A stretch of DNA of 64,000 nt from Hyphomonas beringensis (GCF_000682755.1 NZ_AWFF01000043.1:1-64000), one strand, 5' to 3'; shown: positions 17,813 through 27,543, counted from the stretch's first letter. Made by a program: numbers and translations. The notes: generated from the sequence alone by a model not told the origin.

Positions 17813-19291
17813 TTAAGCGGTCTTGGCCACCATGTCACGCTGTAGTGTCTTGCCTGCCAGCAGATAATGAATGGCTGCCCAACCATAGAGGGTTGCGAAG
17901 ACAAGAATTGACCATTGCAGTCCGCGTGCGTCGGCGCTGGAACAGGCGGCAATCTGCTCGGCGCTGAGGAGTGCCGTGTCTTTGCAGACCTGAAGTGTCA
18001 CCCCGACATCGGCGCCTGACAGCATCATGGACTTCAGCGTTGTCGACAGCAAACCGATCAGCGTGGGGCCGAGACCAAGGCCGATCAGGTTCACGGCAAA
18101 CAGCGTGATCGACACGGCTGTTGCACGTGTCCGGGCATCCACAACACCGGCCGAGACGGCATACATCGGCCCAAGATAGAAGTAATGGAGTGTCGCGGCG
18201 GCCATCAACGGGGGCAACATCAGGGCAACCGATGGGCTGAGATAGCCGAGCCAGTAGAGTGGCACGGACAGGCCCATGCCCAGCGCGGGCATCCAGGACA
18301 GGGCCGTAGGGTGCCGGACAGACAGGCGGTCTGCCAGAAAGCCCGACAGGAACACGCCAATTGCGGCCATCAGGCCAAGCACAAGAGAGAAGATCAGGGC
18401 CGCTTGCGTCAGCGTCAGCTGGTGCACACGCAACAGGAAGGAGGTTGAGAAGGCCGCCACACCATAGCCGGCAAAGGAGGCAATCGAAGCGCCTGCCACA
18501 ACGTGCACATAGGTGGGTTTGCGTGCGAGCTTTTTCAGCGCAACGAGGAAGCTTTCGGCCTCCGGCTTTGTTGCATTGGGGGGATCGGTGTAGCCGCGCG
18601 GCGGTTCCTTGACGGTCAGGCCGATAATGGTGGCAAACAGCAGGCCGGGCAGGCCGACTGCGATGAAGGCGATGCGCCAGCCTTCAAGACTTTTCCAGTC
18701 AATCATGCCGGTTAGCCAGTTCCAGCCCCAGCTCTCGAAGAGGTGGTGAACGTTTTCGCCGGTGACGTAATCATTGATCGGGCCAGCGGCGAGACCGGCA
18801 ACCATGCCGCCCAGCGGGACGCCCAGGGCGTAAATGGAGGCAGCTGTGGCGCGGCTGCCGGGTTTGAAATAGTCGGCAATGACGGATTGGGCCGGGGGCG
18901 TGCAGCCCGCTTCGCCAACACCGACAAGAAGCCGGAAGAGGAACATGCTGGCAAAGCCGACAGCGAAACCGCACAGAACGGTCATCAAGCTCCAGATGGT
19001 GAGCGAGCCGACAATGATCATCATCCGGCTGCGTCTCTCAGAGACGCGCGCAATCGGAATGCCCAGCGTGGTATAGAACATTGCAAAGGCCAGCCCGCCA
19101 AGCAGGCCCATCTGCCAGTCTTCAAGCTTCAGGCTGTTGCGGATCGGGTCGGTCAGGATTCCGAAGATCGACCTGTCTATGAAATTGAAAATATAGACCA
19201 CGAGCAGGGATGCGAGCACATAGGCTCGATACCCCTTGGTTCTGTAGCCGGTCTCGTATCCTGGGCGGGCCTCCGTGGCGGCGTCACTCAT
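17813..19291 (-). CDS. MFS transporter (spinster-like), first of a tandem pair by position
   Basis: The 492-aa product is a 12-helix major facilitator with a typical inter-helix 2-3 loop (GIPIARVSERRSRMM) and the motif VGEAGCTPPAQSVIADYF in helix 4-5. This is the branch annotated as spinster-family MFS, common in sphingomonads and Hyphomonadaceae, often near catabolic genes. The substrate is unknown. A hydrophilic insert near residues 175-200 separates helices 5 and 6. It ends 10 bp before the thrB start on the same strand and lies 39 bp after the related gene at 19331-20848, so all may share a transcript. Confidence 0.85.
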   Translation of the reverse strand: MSDAATEARPGYETGYRTKGYRAYVLASLLVVYIFNFIDRSIFGILTDPIRNSLKLEDWQMGLLGGLAFAMFYTTLGIPIARVSERRSRMMIIVGSLTIWSLMTVLCGFAVGFASMFLFRLLVGVGEAGCTPPAQSVIADYFKPGSRATAASIYALGVPLGGMVAGLAAGPINDYVTGENVHHLFESWGWNWLTGMIDWKSLEGWRIAFIAVGLPGLLFATIIGLTVKEPPRGYTDPPNATKPEAESFLVALKKLARKPTYVHVVAGASIASFAGYGVAAFSTSFLLRVHQLTLTQAALIFSLVLGLMAAIGVFLSGFLADRLSVRHPTALSWMPALGMGLSVPLYWLGYLSPSVALMLPPLMAAATLHYFYLGPMYAVSAGVVDARTRATAVSITLFAVNLIGLGLGPTLIGLLSTTLKSMMLSGADVGVTLQVCKDTALLSAEQIAACSSADARGLQWSILVFATLYGWAAIHYLLAGKTLQRDMVAKTA

Positions 19292-19330
19292 TGGGCGTCT
19301 CCTCTAAGTCCGGCTTTGTTTTTTTATATT

Positions 19331-20848
19331 TTATGTCCCCATACCGCTTGAAGGTACGTCCGGATTATACCTGTCGCGGGCAAATGAGCGGGAGGCCATG
19401 AAGTAACAGCCTGCTGCGACGACGAAGAACAGAACCGTTGCCGCCATGGAATAGCGAAGGCCATTCGCATAGGCGCGGCAAAGTTCCGGGCCGTCTGCGC
19501 CAAGTGCGGCGGGGTCTGTTCCGCACAGGCGTGGATTGAAGGTGTCCGCAAGGGCGGAGAGGCCAGCCTTGGAAATCTCCTGGCCCATGAAGAAGTCACT
19601 CATCGCGCCGACAAAGAGCGGCCCGATGCCGTTCCCGATGAGGCTGATGATCAGCAGCATCACGGCGATTGTGGTGGCGCGGGATTGCGGGCTGACAATG
19701 GCGGTGCCCACCATGTACTGGCCGCTGAGGTACAGATAGTGCGTGATGCCCGCGATGATCCAGAGACCGAAGGCGACTTCCAGGCTGGGGGAGAAGAAAG
19801 CCGCAATATAAGCAGGCACAGCAATCATCAGGCCTGCGCCCGGCAGCCAGGCGGCAATGGTCGGGAAGCGGCCTTCAAGCTTTTCGGAAATATAGCCACC
19901 CAGGAAGGTGCCCACGGCAGAGACAGCGGCCAACGGCGCGCCATACAGCACGGCTGCGTCGCGTACGCCGATGCCGTGCACCCGTTGAAGGAAGGGGGCT
20001 TGGAAACTGATCAGGCCATAGCCGACAAAGGCCACCAGCGCCGCGCCGAGGGACAGCCACCAGAAAGTCGGCTTGCCGGAGAACTCGCGGAAGGCATCAA
20101 AGAAGGGAGCCTTCTTGCCGCTATTGGCAGACGGCGGATCGGAATAGCCGCGTGGCGGTTCCTTGATGGTGAACATCAGGACCAGGGCGATGATGACGCC
20201 CGGTGCGCCGACGACAACAAACGCGATGCGCCAGCCTTCAACGGTCGACCAGTCGATGCCGGAGAAAAGTCCGCCAAGGCCAAGGGAGCCGATCCAGCCG
20301 CCGAAATCCTCACCCTTGATGCCGGCAATGGAGCCGCCAAACAGCTGGGCCAGAACGGCGCCCAGCGTGACACCCATGGAATAGATACCAAGCGCGCCAG
20401 CGCGGCTCTTGGGCGGGTAGTAATCGGTAATCAGGGAGTTGGCTGGCGGCGTACAGCCTGCCTCACCAATAGCGACGCCGACACGGAAGACCAGCAGCCA
20501 GATAAACGCCGTTGCCATACCGCACAGCGCGGTCATGACGGACCAGATGATGATGCAAAGTGCGATAATCATCACGCGATTGGCGCGGTCGGCCCACATC
20601 GCGATCGGAATGCCCATGGCGGCATAGAAAAGCGCAAACGGAGGGCCCGACAGCAGGCCCCACTGCGTATCATTCAACTGGAATGTGTTGATGATTGGCT
20701 GCGCGACGACCGAGATCAAAGTCCGGTCGATAAAGTTCAGCGTATAGACCAGCATCAGGGCGATCAGCACATAGGTGCGATACCCTTTTGATCCGAAACC
20801 TGTGATGTGTCCGCCCGTGTTTGTTTGGCCGGCTGTGGTGTCGGTCAT
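19331..20848 (-). CDS. MFS transporter, tandem paralogue
   Basis: This 505-aa protein is clearly related to the adjacent 492-aa transporter. Shared stretches include KGYR-YVL near the N-terminus, NFIDR, FYAAMGIPIA, IIWSVMTALCG, IGEAGCTPPANSLITDYY, and a KEPPRGYSDPP segment before the central loop. Both have about 12 helices. It likely arose by tandem duplication, with substrate specialisation afterwards. It is the upstream gene on the minus strand, with a 136-bp intergenic region before it that should hold the promoter. Substrate unknown. Confidence 0.85.
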   Translation of the reverse strand: MTDTTAGQTNTGGHITGFGSKGYRTYVLIALMLVYTLNFIDRTLISVVAQPIINTFQLNDTQWGLLSGPPFALFYAAMGIPIAMWADRANRVMIIALCIIIWSVMTALCGMATAFIWLLVFRVGVAIGEAGCTPPANSLITDYYPPKSRAGALGIYSMGVTLGAVLAQLFGGSIAGIKGEDFGGWIGSLGLGGLFSGIDWSTVEGWRIAFVVVGAPGVIIALVLMFTIKEPPRGYSDPPSANSGKKAPFFDAFREFSGKPTFWWLSLGAALVAFVGYGLISFQAPFLQRVHGIGVRDAAVLYGAPLAAVSAVGTFLGGYISEKLEGRFPTIAAWLPGAGLMIAVPAYIAAFFSPSLEVAFGLWIIAGITHYLYLSGQYMVGTAIVSPQSRATTIAVMLLIISLIGNGIGPLFVGAMSDFFMGQEISKAGLSALADTFNPRLCGTDPAALGADGPELCRAYANGLRYSMAATVLFFVVAAGCYFMASRSFARDRYNPDVPSSGMGT

Positions 20849-20984
20849 ACGCCGATGCTCCTCCCGTGTTTACGCGGGCGCATCTGGCGGCGCCTCTCTG
20901 TTGTAGTCCCTACGGTAAACTGGTTCCGCCGACACGCAAGCCCTTACTCTGAGTTAGGACAATTTGCGCATCGGCGTCAGTTGT

Positions 20985-21869
20985 CTATTCGCTGAGAGTC
21001 AGCATCACTTCAGAGTTGGCAACGCTAATGGTGGAGGTGTCACCCGTCATCGGATCCGGGCGCAGCGCGGTCGGATAAGCTTCTGACAGCGCCTTCAGCG
21101 CTTTGCGAATCGCTTCGGCGGCATCGGCATTGTCCGCCTCGATTGCAGCTTCGTTCTGGGCAAACTTTTTCTGGGCGGTCTTGTAGAAGCCGTAGCCGTC
21201 CAGATATGGCTCGTAACGGTCTGTCTCCAGTGCGGCGCGATGCATGGCGCTGGCGCGATTGATCAGGTCTGCGACGACGCGCGCGCTGACATAGCCTTCG
21301 CTATTATCGGTTGCCGGAGCCTTGGCAGCTGCAGCGTCCAGAGCTGCAAGGATTGCGTCGGTACGATCATTGATCTGGTCTTGCGATTCGCCGGAAAAAA
21401 CGGCTGCGGAGGCGCCTGTGAAGAGATCTGTGAAGTCTGAGACGCCCTGTGCCTGGAATACGGGCTCCATGTCGAACAGGACTTCGGACACGGGGTGGGC
21501 ATACATTTCACCGGCGGCGTCCTTCTCACCTTCTGCAAAGGCATCGCGGGCGGCCAGAACGTGGGCCATGGCCACACCAATAGCGGATTTGTAGACAACG
21601 GGATCGGTATAGGCCGCTTCAATGGAAACTCCGCCTTCGCCCTCGCCGCCTTCACCTTCACCGCCCATGCCGGATTCACCTTCGCCAGCGATTGCGGCGG
21701 GCTGGGCCGCTGAGGCGTCAGGCGTTTCAGCGGTGTCAGGCTGGGCAACTTCAGACGGGGTGTCATTGGATGACGTTGCGGGTTCGCTGCAGCCTGCAAG
21801 GGCGCCGGTCATCAGGACCGTCCCGAGGCCGAGCGTGGTCCATTGTTTCAGTTTGGTCTCGAATGTCAC
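20985..21869 (-). CDS. Putative lipoprotein, unknown function
   Basis: The 294-aa product has a signal sequence ending in a lipobox (GALAGC) and a low-complexity linker rich in Glu and Gly (repeats of GEGEGG). A helical domain of about 200 residues follows, containing YAHPVSEVLFDMEPVFQ. No family was recognised with confidence. An imelysin-like helical fold is possible but unproven. Translation probably starts at GTG 21869, which has AAGAGGA about eight bases upstream. The ATG at 21908 would put a basic tail before the signal. Its promoter region (75 bp) is shared divergently with the dioxygenase gene at 21945. Confidence 0.6.
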   Translation of the reverse strand: MTFETKLKQWTTLGLGTVLMTGALAGCSEPATSSNDTPSEVAQPDTAETPDASAAQPAAIAGEGESGMGGEGEGGEGEGGVSIEAAYTDPVVYKSAIGVAMAHVLAARDAFAEGEKDAAGEMYAHPVSEVLFDMEPVFQAQGVSDFTDLFTGASAAVFSGESQDQINDRTDAILAALDAAAAKAPATDNSEGYVSARVVADLINRASAMHRAALETDRYEPYLDGYGFYKTAQKKFAQNEAAIEADNADAAEAIRKALKALSEAYPTALRPDPMTGDTSTISVANSEVMLTLSE

Positions 21870-21944
21870 GGTGACTTTCCTCTTGGTAGCGGGGTAGTGT
21901 AGCCTCAATGACGCAAATGCAACTTATTCGCAAGTGGGGCGGGC

Positions 21945-22622
21945 ATGCTTCTTACGCTTTCCGGCATTTTGAATGCCTCTGATCTGGAAGATACCAGAGA
22001 CCTTATCGCTACGCTGGGCTGGCGCGACGGCGCGGAAACGGCAGGCGGCATGGCGCGCGCGGTCAAGCGCAACCAGCAGGCGGATCTGACCTCCCGGACT
22101 GGCAAGCAGCTGCGCGAACAGTTGAAGGACAAGATCGAGCGCCATCCTGTGCTGCGGGCCGCGACCCAACCCCGGCGCTTTTCAAAGCAGATGATCAGCA
22201 AAACGGAAAATGGCGGCGGCTATGGCTTCCATGTCGACAATGCCTTCATGGGGGCAGGGGACAGCCGCATTCGCACGGACATGTCCTACACATTGTTCCT
22301 GTCAGAGCCGGACACGTATGAAGGCGGCGAGTTGCAGGTGGAACTGGCGGGCATGACGCAATCGGTCAAGCTGCCGGCGGGCGACATGGTGCTCTATCCA
22401 TCGACCAGCCTGCACAGAGTCGCGCCTGTTACATCCGGGACGCGTCTTGTCTGCATCGGCTGGATCGAGAGTTCCGTGCGGGATGAAGCGGTGCGGGAAG
22501 TGCTGTTCGATCTGGAAAACCTGCGGTCCGGCATGGCCAAGAAGATGGATCTGCAATCGCCGGAACTGCTTGTCCTGTCGAAAACGATTTCGAACCTGCT
22601 GCGGCAGTTCGGACAGAGCTAG
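21945..22622 (+). CDS. Fe(II)/2-oxoglutarate dioxygenase, PKHD/PiuC type
   Basis: This 225-aa protein matches the PKHD-type hydroxylase family (PiuC/YbiX) in length and motifs. The iron ligands are His96 and Asp98 (FHVDNA) and His157 (STSLHRVAPVTSG). Arg167 would bind 2-oxoglutarate. In other bacteria such genes lie beside TonB-dependent siderophore receptors and are iron-regulated. No receptor is adjacent here. The gene converges on the RadC-type gene, and the two TAG stops share a CTAG. Confidence 0.88.
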   Translation: MLLTLSGILNASDLEDTRDLIATLGWRDGAETAGGMARAVKRNQQADLTSRTGKQLREQLKDKIERHPVLRAATQPRRFSKQMISKTENGGGYGFHVDNAFMGAGDSRIRTDMSYTLFLSEPDTYEGGELQVELAGMTQSVKLPAGDMVLYPSTSLHRVAPVTSGTRLVCIGWIESSVRDEAVREVLFDLENLRSGMAKKMDLQSPELLVLSKTISNLLRQFGQS

Positions 22623-23317
22623 ATCAGGCCGGCAGACTTCAGGCTGGTCACGCCGCCCGTTCCAGCGATCAGGTGATCGTGTACGGTGATGTCAAACGGA
22701 TCGAGCGCATCGATGATCTGCCGCGTGATATCTATGTCGGCGCGGGACGGTGTGGTGTCGCCTGACGGGTGGTTATGCACCAGGATCAGCGCTGAGGCTT
22801 GCAGCTCCAGCGCGCGGCGGGCCACTTCCCGGGTGTAGACCGGCGCATGGTCCACAGTGCCATGACCCATGATCTCGTCGGCGATCAGCTGGTTCTTGCG
22901 ATCCAGGAACAGGATACGGAACTGCTCGCGTTTTTCATGCTGCAGCTCTGTGCGCACATAATCCATCAACTGAGACCAGGATGAGATGGCCGTCTTTTTC
23001 TGAATGGTTTCGCGGGAGGCGCGGGCATTCAATTCCGCGATCGCCTTCAGATAGGCAGCCACGGTTTCCCCGACGCCTTCCACTTTTACAAGGTCTGCAG
23101 ACGGGGCAGCGAGGATGGCGGACAGGCTGCCGAAACGCGCTTGAAGCGCTTTTGCGATGGGTTTGACATCCCGCCGCGGAATGAAGGCCATCAGCAAGAC
23201 TTCCAGCACTTCGTAATCGGCAAGGGCAGATGCGCCACGCGTCAGCAGCTTACCACGCAGGCGCTGGCGATGGCCTTGCCAATGGGGTTCTTCTGAAGTG
23301 TCCCCGCCCCCCGGCAT
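22619..23317 (-). CDS. radC: RadC family JAMM/MPN-domain protein
   Basis: The 232-aa product has a helix-hairpin-helix-like N-terminal region (VEGVGETVAAYLKAI) and a C-terminal JAMM metalloprotease-like domain with LVHNHPSGDTTPSRADID, so the His-x-His and Asp ligands are intact. RadC proteins were once linked to DNA repair, but their true activity is unsettled. It lies just upstream of the converging dioxygenase stop. On its own strand it follows map: the map stop at 23322 is 4 bp before its start, suggesting co-transcription with map. Confidence 0.88.
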   Translation of the reverse strand: MPGGGDTSEEPHWQGHRQRLRGKLLTRGASALADYEVLEVLLMAFIPRRDVKPIAKALQARFGSLSAILAAPSADLVKVEGVGETVAAYLKAIAELNARASRETIQKKTAISSWSQLMDYVRTELQHEKREQFRILFLDRKNQLIADEIMGHGTVDHAPVYTREVARRALELQASALILVHNHPSGDTTPSRADIDITRQIIDALDPFDITVHDHLIAGTGGVTSLKSAGLI

Positions 23318-23321
23318 CTGC

Positions 23322-24146
23322 CTACAGCTTCACCTTGTGCGGCTGGTGCCAGCCTTTGGGGGAGGTGGTGAAGATTTCCACGCCATCCTCTGTCACGCCG
23401 ACAGAATGCTCATACTGGGCAGACAGTTGACGGTCGCGCGTTACGGCGGTCCAGCCATCGGGCAGGATGTTCGCATCCTTGCGGCCCAGGTTCAGCATGG
23501 GCTCCACCGTGAAGAACATGCCGGGCTTCAGTTCCGGGCCGGTATTGTAGGCAGCGGAGTGCACGACATTCGGCTCGTCATGGAACAGTTTGCCAAGGCC
23601 ATGGCCGCAGAAGTCTTCGACGACGGACATGCGGTTTTTATGGGCAATCTCGGAAATGGCGCCGCCAATGTCTCCAAAGCGGCGACCGGGGCGGATCTGG
23701 GCGATCCCGGCCATCATGGCTTCATAGGTCACATCCACCAGACGCTCTGCCTTGCGCTTCAACTCACCCGCCCCGAACATGCGCGAATGGTCGCCATGCC
23801 AGCCATCAATGATGACCGTGATGTCGATATTGGCGATGTCGCCTTCTTTCAGCGGTTTCGGGCTGGGGATACCATGACAGATGACGTGGTTGACCGAAAT
23901 GCAGGTCGCATGACGATAGCCGCGATAACCGATCGTCGCGGACTGCGCGCCATGGTCCAGCACATATTCGCGAACCAGATTGTCCAGATGCTCTGTCGTG
24001 ACGCCCGGTTTCACTTCCGGCACCAGCATGTCCATGCATTCGGCAACAAGGCGTCCGGCCTTGCGCATGCCTTCGAAGCCTTCGGCATCGTGAATGCGGA
24101 TTTCGCCCGTACGCATGGGCAGGAGGAGGGCTGTGTCGTTCATCAT
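23322..24146 (-). CDS. map: Type I methionine aminopeptidase
   Basis: MetAP removes the initiator methionine from nascent proteins. The 274-aa protein has the full metal set: Asp in NIDITVIIDGWHGD, the next Asp and His region (DHSRMF, CGHGLGKLFHDEPNV), Glu in TVEPMLNLG and Glu in QYEHSVGVTEDG. The expected imidazole contact VICHGIPS is also present. The start is ATG 24146 (or the next ATG, 24143), with GGAAAG just upstream. The 61 upstream residues of the open frame overlap osmC and are not supported. It precedes radC by 4 bp. Confidence 0.92.
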   Translation of the reverse strand: MMNDTALLLPMRTGEIRIHDAEGFEGMRKAGRLVAECMDMLVPEVKPGVTTEHLDNLVREYVLDHGAQSATIGYRGYRHATCISVNHVICHGIPSPKPLKEGDIANIDITVIIDGWHGDHSRMFGAGELKRKAERLVDVTYEAMMAGIAQIRPGRRFGDIGGAISEIAHKNRMSVVEDFCGHGLGKLFHDEPNVVHSAAYNTGPELKPGMFFTVEPMLNLGRKDANILPDGWTAVTRDRQLSAQYEHSVGVTEDGVEIFTTSPKGWHQPHKVKL

Positions 24147-24207
24147 TCGGCTTTCCGGTATGTTCCCGGCCAATGTGGCAGCTATGGCCGGGAATTTCCA
24201 GTCTGCG

Positions 24208-24648
24208 TCAGTATTCCAGCTGCGCGTCGAGGCTGATGTCGATGGCGCCAAGGGCGACGGAAACCGGGCATCCGGTCTTCGCCTTGCCGGCAATAGACTC
24301 GAAAACCTCTTTCTCGATACCTGGGACATTGGCTTTCAGGGTCAGCGCGCTGCTCTTGATCTCAAAGCCGCCGCCATCCTTGGGCTCGACTGTGACTTCG
24401 GATTTCGTGACCAGGCTCTCAGCCGGCGTCCCGTTTTCGGCCAGCAGGTGGGACAGCTGCATGGTGAAGCAGCCCGCATGGGCCGCGGCCAGCAATTCTT
24501 CCGGATTTGTGCCGGATTTTCCGTTCTCGTCCTCAAAGCGGGCCTTGAAGGAATAGCCGTGATCCATCAACGCGCCGCTTTGCGTGTCGAGAGAGCCGGT
24601 TCCTTCTTTGAGATTGCCTTTCCACTGGGCGGTCGCATGGCGTTTCAT
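24208..24648 (-). CDS. osmC: OsmC-family peroxidase
   Basis: The 146-aa protein is an OsmC-type hydroperoxide reductase that detoxifies organic peroxides in the cytoplasm with two redox cysteines. Cys60 lies in AAAHAGCFTMQLSHLL and Cys127 in GKTGCPVS, as in OsmC rather than Ohr. The ATG at 24648 follows AAGGA by about eight bases. The upstream in-frame start at 24678 is less likely. It lies 61 bp upstream of map on the same strand. Its 200-bp upstream region is shared with the divergent serine hydrolase. Confidence 0.9.
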   Translation of the reverse strand: MKRHATAQWKGNLKEGTGSLDTQSGALMDHGYSFKARFEDENGKSGTNPEELLAAAHAGCFTMQLSHLLAENGTPAESLVTKSEVTVEPKDGGGFEIKSSALTLKANVPGIEKEVFESIAGKAKTGCPVSVALGAIDISLDAQLEY

Positions 24649-24848
24649 GACATGTCCTTTTTGACAAACAGGTTTCACAAATCTGCGCTAGGCAGGGTTC
24701 CTTGAAATCAATGCGCGCCGTGCCGCAACGTTCCGGTCAGGGGCTATGTGTCCTGCAGGGGAAGGGGGCAACGAAATAGCGCTTGCCGAACGTGCGCGCG
24801 GAAATAAGGTCGCGCGTATCATTGTAAAAACCTATGAGGGAAGTGCTG

Positions 24849-26192
24849 ATGTCGATAATCCAGTCCTGCCGGAAGAGCTTGTTGGCGTGCAGCGCGGCGA
24901 TTGTTTTGTTGGGAGCGTGCACGAACGCCCCGGCAAACCAGGAAACGCTGCTGTCTGAGAGCTGGCCGGCCTTGGCCCCTGTCCAGCCAACGGATGATTT
25001 CGATGCCGCAGGTCTTGAGGCGCTGGCTGACCAGATGCAGGCCTTTGTCGATCAGGGCAGTGTGATCGGGATGCAGACCCTACTCGTGAAGGACGGGAAG
25101 GTCGCGCAATATGGCAGCTATGGTGTGCGCGATGTGGAAACCGGCGCGCCGGCGCAGCCCGATACGCTCTATCGCATCTATTCCATGTCGAAGCCGATCA
25201 CCGGTGTCGCGCTGATGCAGCTGTATGAGCAGGGCAAGTTCTCTCTGGATGATCCGATCACGAAGTATATTCCCGAGTTTGAGAATCTGAAAGTTCTGGA
25301 CGGCACGAATGAGGACGGGACGCCGAAGCTGAAAGATCTGCAGCGCCCTGCCACGATGCGCGAACTGATGAGCCACACGGCCGGCTTCGCCTATGGGCTG
25401 GGCGGAGACGATTATGCCAATGCGCAGTTCCGCGAGCAGGAGGTGCTGAGATCACCGGACATGCAGACCTTTATCGACAGGCTGGCCGGCATTCCGCTGC
25501 TCTACGAGCCCGGCACGCAATGGTATTACTCCGCTGCGGTGGATGTGCAGGGATATCTGGTCGAGAAATTCTCCGGCATGCCTTTCGGGGAGTATCTGAA
25601 GGCCAATATCTTCACGCCGCTGAACATGAACGATACCGGTTTTTACGTGCCGGAGGCCGAATATGACCGCCTGGCAGATGTGATGTTCTATTCGTCAGAG
25701 GCTGGCAAATTCATCCCGCTCTACAGCGAGAATATCCAGTTCCGGAAAAAGACGATTCCCTTCGAATCCGGTGGGGGTGGCCTGGTGTCCTCCCTGGATG
25801 ATTATGCGCGCTTCTGTCAGATGATGCTGAATGGTGGCACGCTGAGCGGGCACCGCGTGCTGAAGCCGGAAACCGTTCTGCTGATGCGGTCTGACCAGCT
25901 GCCTGAGGGACTCGGCATTGGCATTGATGGCACGCTGAGCGGGCCGGAAAGCATGCAGCAGCATAAATTCGGGCTGGATTTCGGGATCATTACAGACCCC
26001 GTCGCGATGAAATCTCCGGCAGGCAAAGGGACATATTATTGGGGCGGGGCCGCCGGCACCTGGTTCTGGATCGATCCGGAGAATGACCTCTTCTTCATTG
26101 GCATGATCCAGCGCTTCGGGGCCTTACCCAACGAGACCGCCGATTTCCGCGCGGAATCCATGCGTCTGGTCTATGAGGCGCTTGAAGATTAG
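24849..26192 (+). CDS. Lipoprotein serine hydrolase, beta-lactamase/esterase family
   Basis: The 447-aa product starts with a signal peptide and lipobox (VLLGAC), so it should be a membrane-anchored periplasmic enzyme. The class-C nucleophile motif is SMSK with Ser112 and Lys115. YYSAAVD supplies the tyrosine motif near residue 225, and GGAAGTWFW near 400 is the KTG-like box. This is the EstB/6-aminohexanoate-dimer-hydrolase-like branch, and the substrate is unknown. The ATG at 24849 follows GAGGGAAG closely and is preferred over 24834. A second, unrelated-looking member of this superfamily lies at 3693. Confidence 0.8.
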   Translation: MSIIQSCRKSLLACSAAIVLLGACTNAPANQETLLSESWPALAPVQPTDDFDAAGLEALADQMQAFVDQGSVIGMQTLLVKDGKVAQYGSYGVRDVETGAPAQPDTLYRIYSMSKPITGVALMQLYEQGKFSLDDPITKYIPEFENLKVLDGTNEDGTPKLKDLQRPATMRELMSHTAGFAYGLGGDDYANAQFREQEVLRSPDMQTFIDRLAGIPLLYEPGTQWYYSAAVDVQGYLVEKFSGMPFGEYLKANIFTPLNMNDTGFYVPEAEYDRLADVMFYSSEAGKFIPLYSENIQFRKKTIPFESGGGGLVSSLDDYARFCQMMLNGGTLSGHRVLKPETVLLMRSDQLPEGLGIGIDGTLSGPESMQQHKFGLDFGIITDPVAMKSPAGKGTYYWGGAAGTWFWIDPENDLFFIGMIQRFGALPNETADFRAESMRLVYEALED

Positions 26193-26215
26193 GCCAGTCT
26201 GGGCAAAGTGGCGGG

Positions 26216-26986
26216 ATGACCAAATCAGCCCCCACTGCCGCCGTCCTTCTCATTGGCGATGAATTGTTGTCGGGCCGCACGCGCGACATCAATCTGCAAC
26301 AGATTGCATCCTATCTGGCGCCGCTCGGCATTCCCGTGCGCGAGACGCGGATTGTACCGGATGTCGAGGATGAGATCGTCGATGCAGTGAATGCGCTGCG
26401 GGCGAAGTACACTTATGTCTTCACGACCGGCGGCATTGGCCCGACACATGATGACATCACGGCAGACGCCATCGCCAAGGCGTTCGGCGTTGGCATTTCA
26501 GAGCATCCTGAAGTCACGGCCATGCTGGCTGAGCGCTATCGTGAGATGGGCACAGAATACACGCCCGCCCGTCGCCGCATGGCTCGCGTGCCGCATGGGG
26601 CGAGCATTGTTGAAAATCCTGTTTCCGGCGCGCCCGGTTTCCAAACGGGGAATGTCTTCACGCTGGCCGGAGTGCCCTCTGTCGCCCGCGCCATGCTGGA
26701 GGATATCGGCCCGCGGCTTGAGACCGGCGCGGTGGTCCACAAGGTTACGATCCGGGGCAGGGGCCTGCGCGAAGGCGACATTGCCGAGCCGCTGGGCGCA
26801 CTGGCAAAGGACATGCCGGAGGTCTCGCTCGGCTCTTATCCCTGGTTTGTCAGCATGACGGACAGCGGTGTCCATCTGGTGGCCCGCGCGACGGATGAAG
26901 CGCAGTTGAAAGTGGCCGCCGACAAGCTGGAAGAGATTGTCAAAGCCTGCGGTGTGCAGGCGGAGCGGCTGGAGGAGGCCGGCTGA
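26216..26986 (+). CDS. CinA/MoaB-type molybdopterin-binding domain protein
   Basis: This 256-aa protein has the MoCF_biosynth fold: AAVLLIGDELLSGRTRDIN at the N-terminus and VFTTGGIGPTHDDIT near residue 75, as in the N-terminal domain of CinA. The C-terminal nicotinamide deamidase domain of full CinA is missing, so this is a stand-alone version. Such proteins have been linked to ADP-ribose pyrophosphatase activity in CinA, but that is not shown here. The stop overlaps the start of the next gene (TGATG), so the two are coupled. Confidence 0.85.
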   Translation: MTKSAPTAAVLLIGDELLSGRTRDINLQQIASYLAPLGIPVRETRIVPDVEDEIVDAVNALRAKYTYVFTTGGIGPTHDDITADAIAKAFGVGISEHPEVTAMLAERYREMGTEYTPARRRMARVPHGASIVENPVSGAPGFQTGNVFTLAGVPSVARAMLEDIGPRLETGAVVHKVTIRGRGLREGDIAEPLGALAKDMPEVSLGSYPWFVSMTDSGVHLVARATDEAQLKVAADKLEEIVKACGVQAERLEEAG

Positions 26987-27471
26987 TGGCTTTCCTGAGC
27001 CGCACTCCGGTTCTGTGGGGCAGTTTCATTCTGTTTCTGCTGATTGGTGTCGGGTTTGGTCTCTTCAGTGGTGCCGTTGGGGGCACATATCTTGATACGC
27101 TGGATAGTGGGGAGGCCTCCCGCGCGCTGATCGCCAGCATGACGGACGCCCAGCGCAGCGCGCATTTCTGGGTGACGGTTCTGCTGGATACCGCTTACCC
27201 GCTGGCCTATGGCGCGCTGTTTGCGGGGTTGGCACTCCGGTTCTTCGGCCGCTTTGGTAGGCTGGCGGCCTTGCCAGCCATAGCCGTCGTGGTGGTCGAT
27301 CTGACGGAGAACATGGTGCAGGCCCTGGCCCTTTCGGGCGCGGCAGATGCGCTGGATGCGAAGGACTGGCTGACGCCCTTGAAGTTTGGCCTGTTCTTTC
27401 TCGCCGCAGCGATCGCGCTGGTCGCCTTGCTGATTGCCATTGTGAGCAGGGTGCGCGGCAAGGCGGGATGA
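26986..27471 (+). CDS. Small inner-membrane protein, unknown
   Basis: The 161-aa product has about four hydrophobic segments, near residues 10-32, 62-84, 90-108 and 132-155. The first loop contains LDTLDSGEASRALIASMTDAQRSAH. It is translationally coupled to the CinA-type gene by a one-base overlap. I do not recognise the family. The next gene (enoyl-CoA hydratase) is 72 bp away with its own strong ribosome binding site. Confidence 0.7.
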   Translation: MAFLSRTPVLWGSFILFLLIGVGFGLFSGAVGGTYLDTLDSGEASRALIASMTDAQRSAHFWVTVLLDTAYPLAYGALFAGLALRFFGRFGRLAALPAIAVVVVDLTENMVQALALSGAADALDAKDWLTPLKFGLFFLAAAIALVALLIAIVSRVRGKAG

Positions 27472-27543
27472 TACGCCGCGACGTTAGGCATGGCGTCAGT
27501 CTGGGTGGACCGCTAATAGAAACAGATAGCAGGAGGAAATTGC

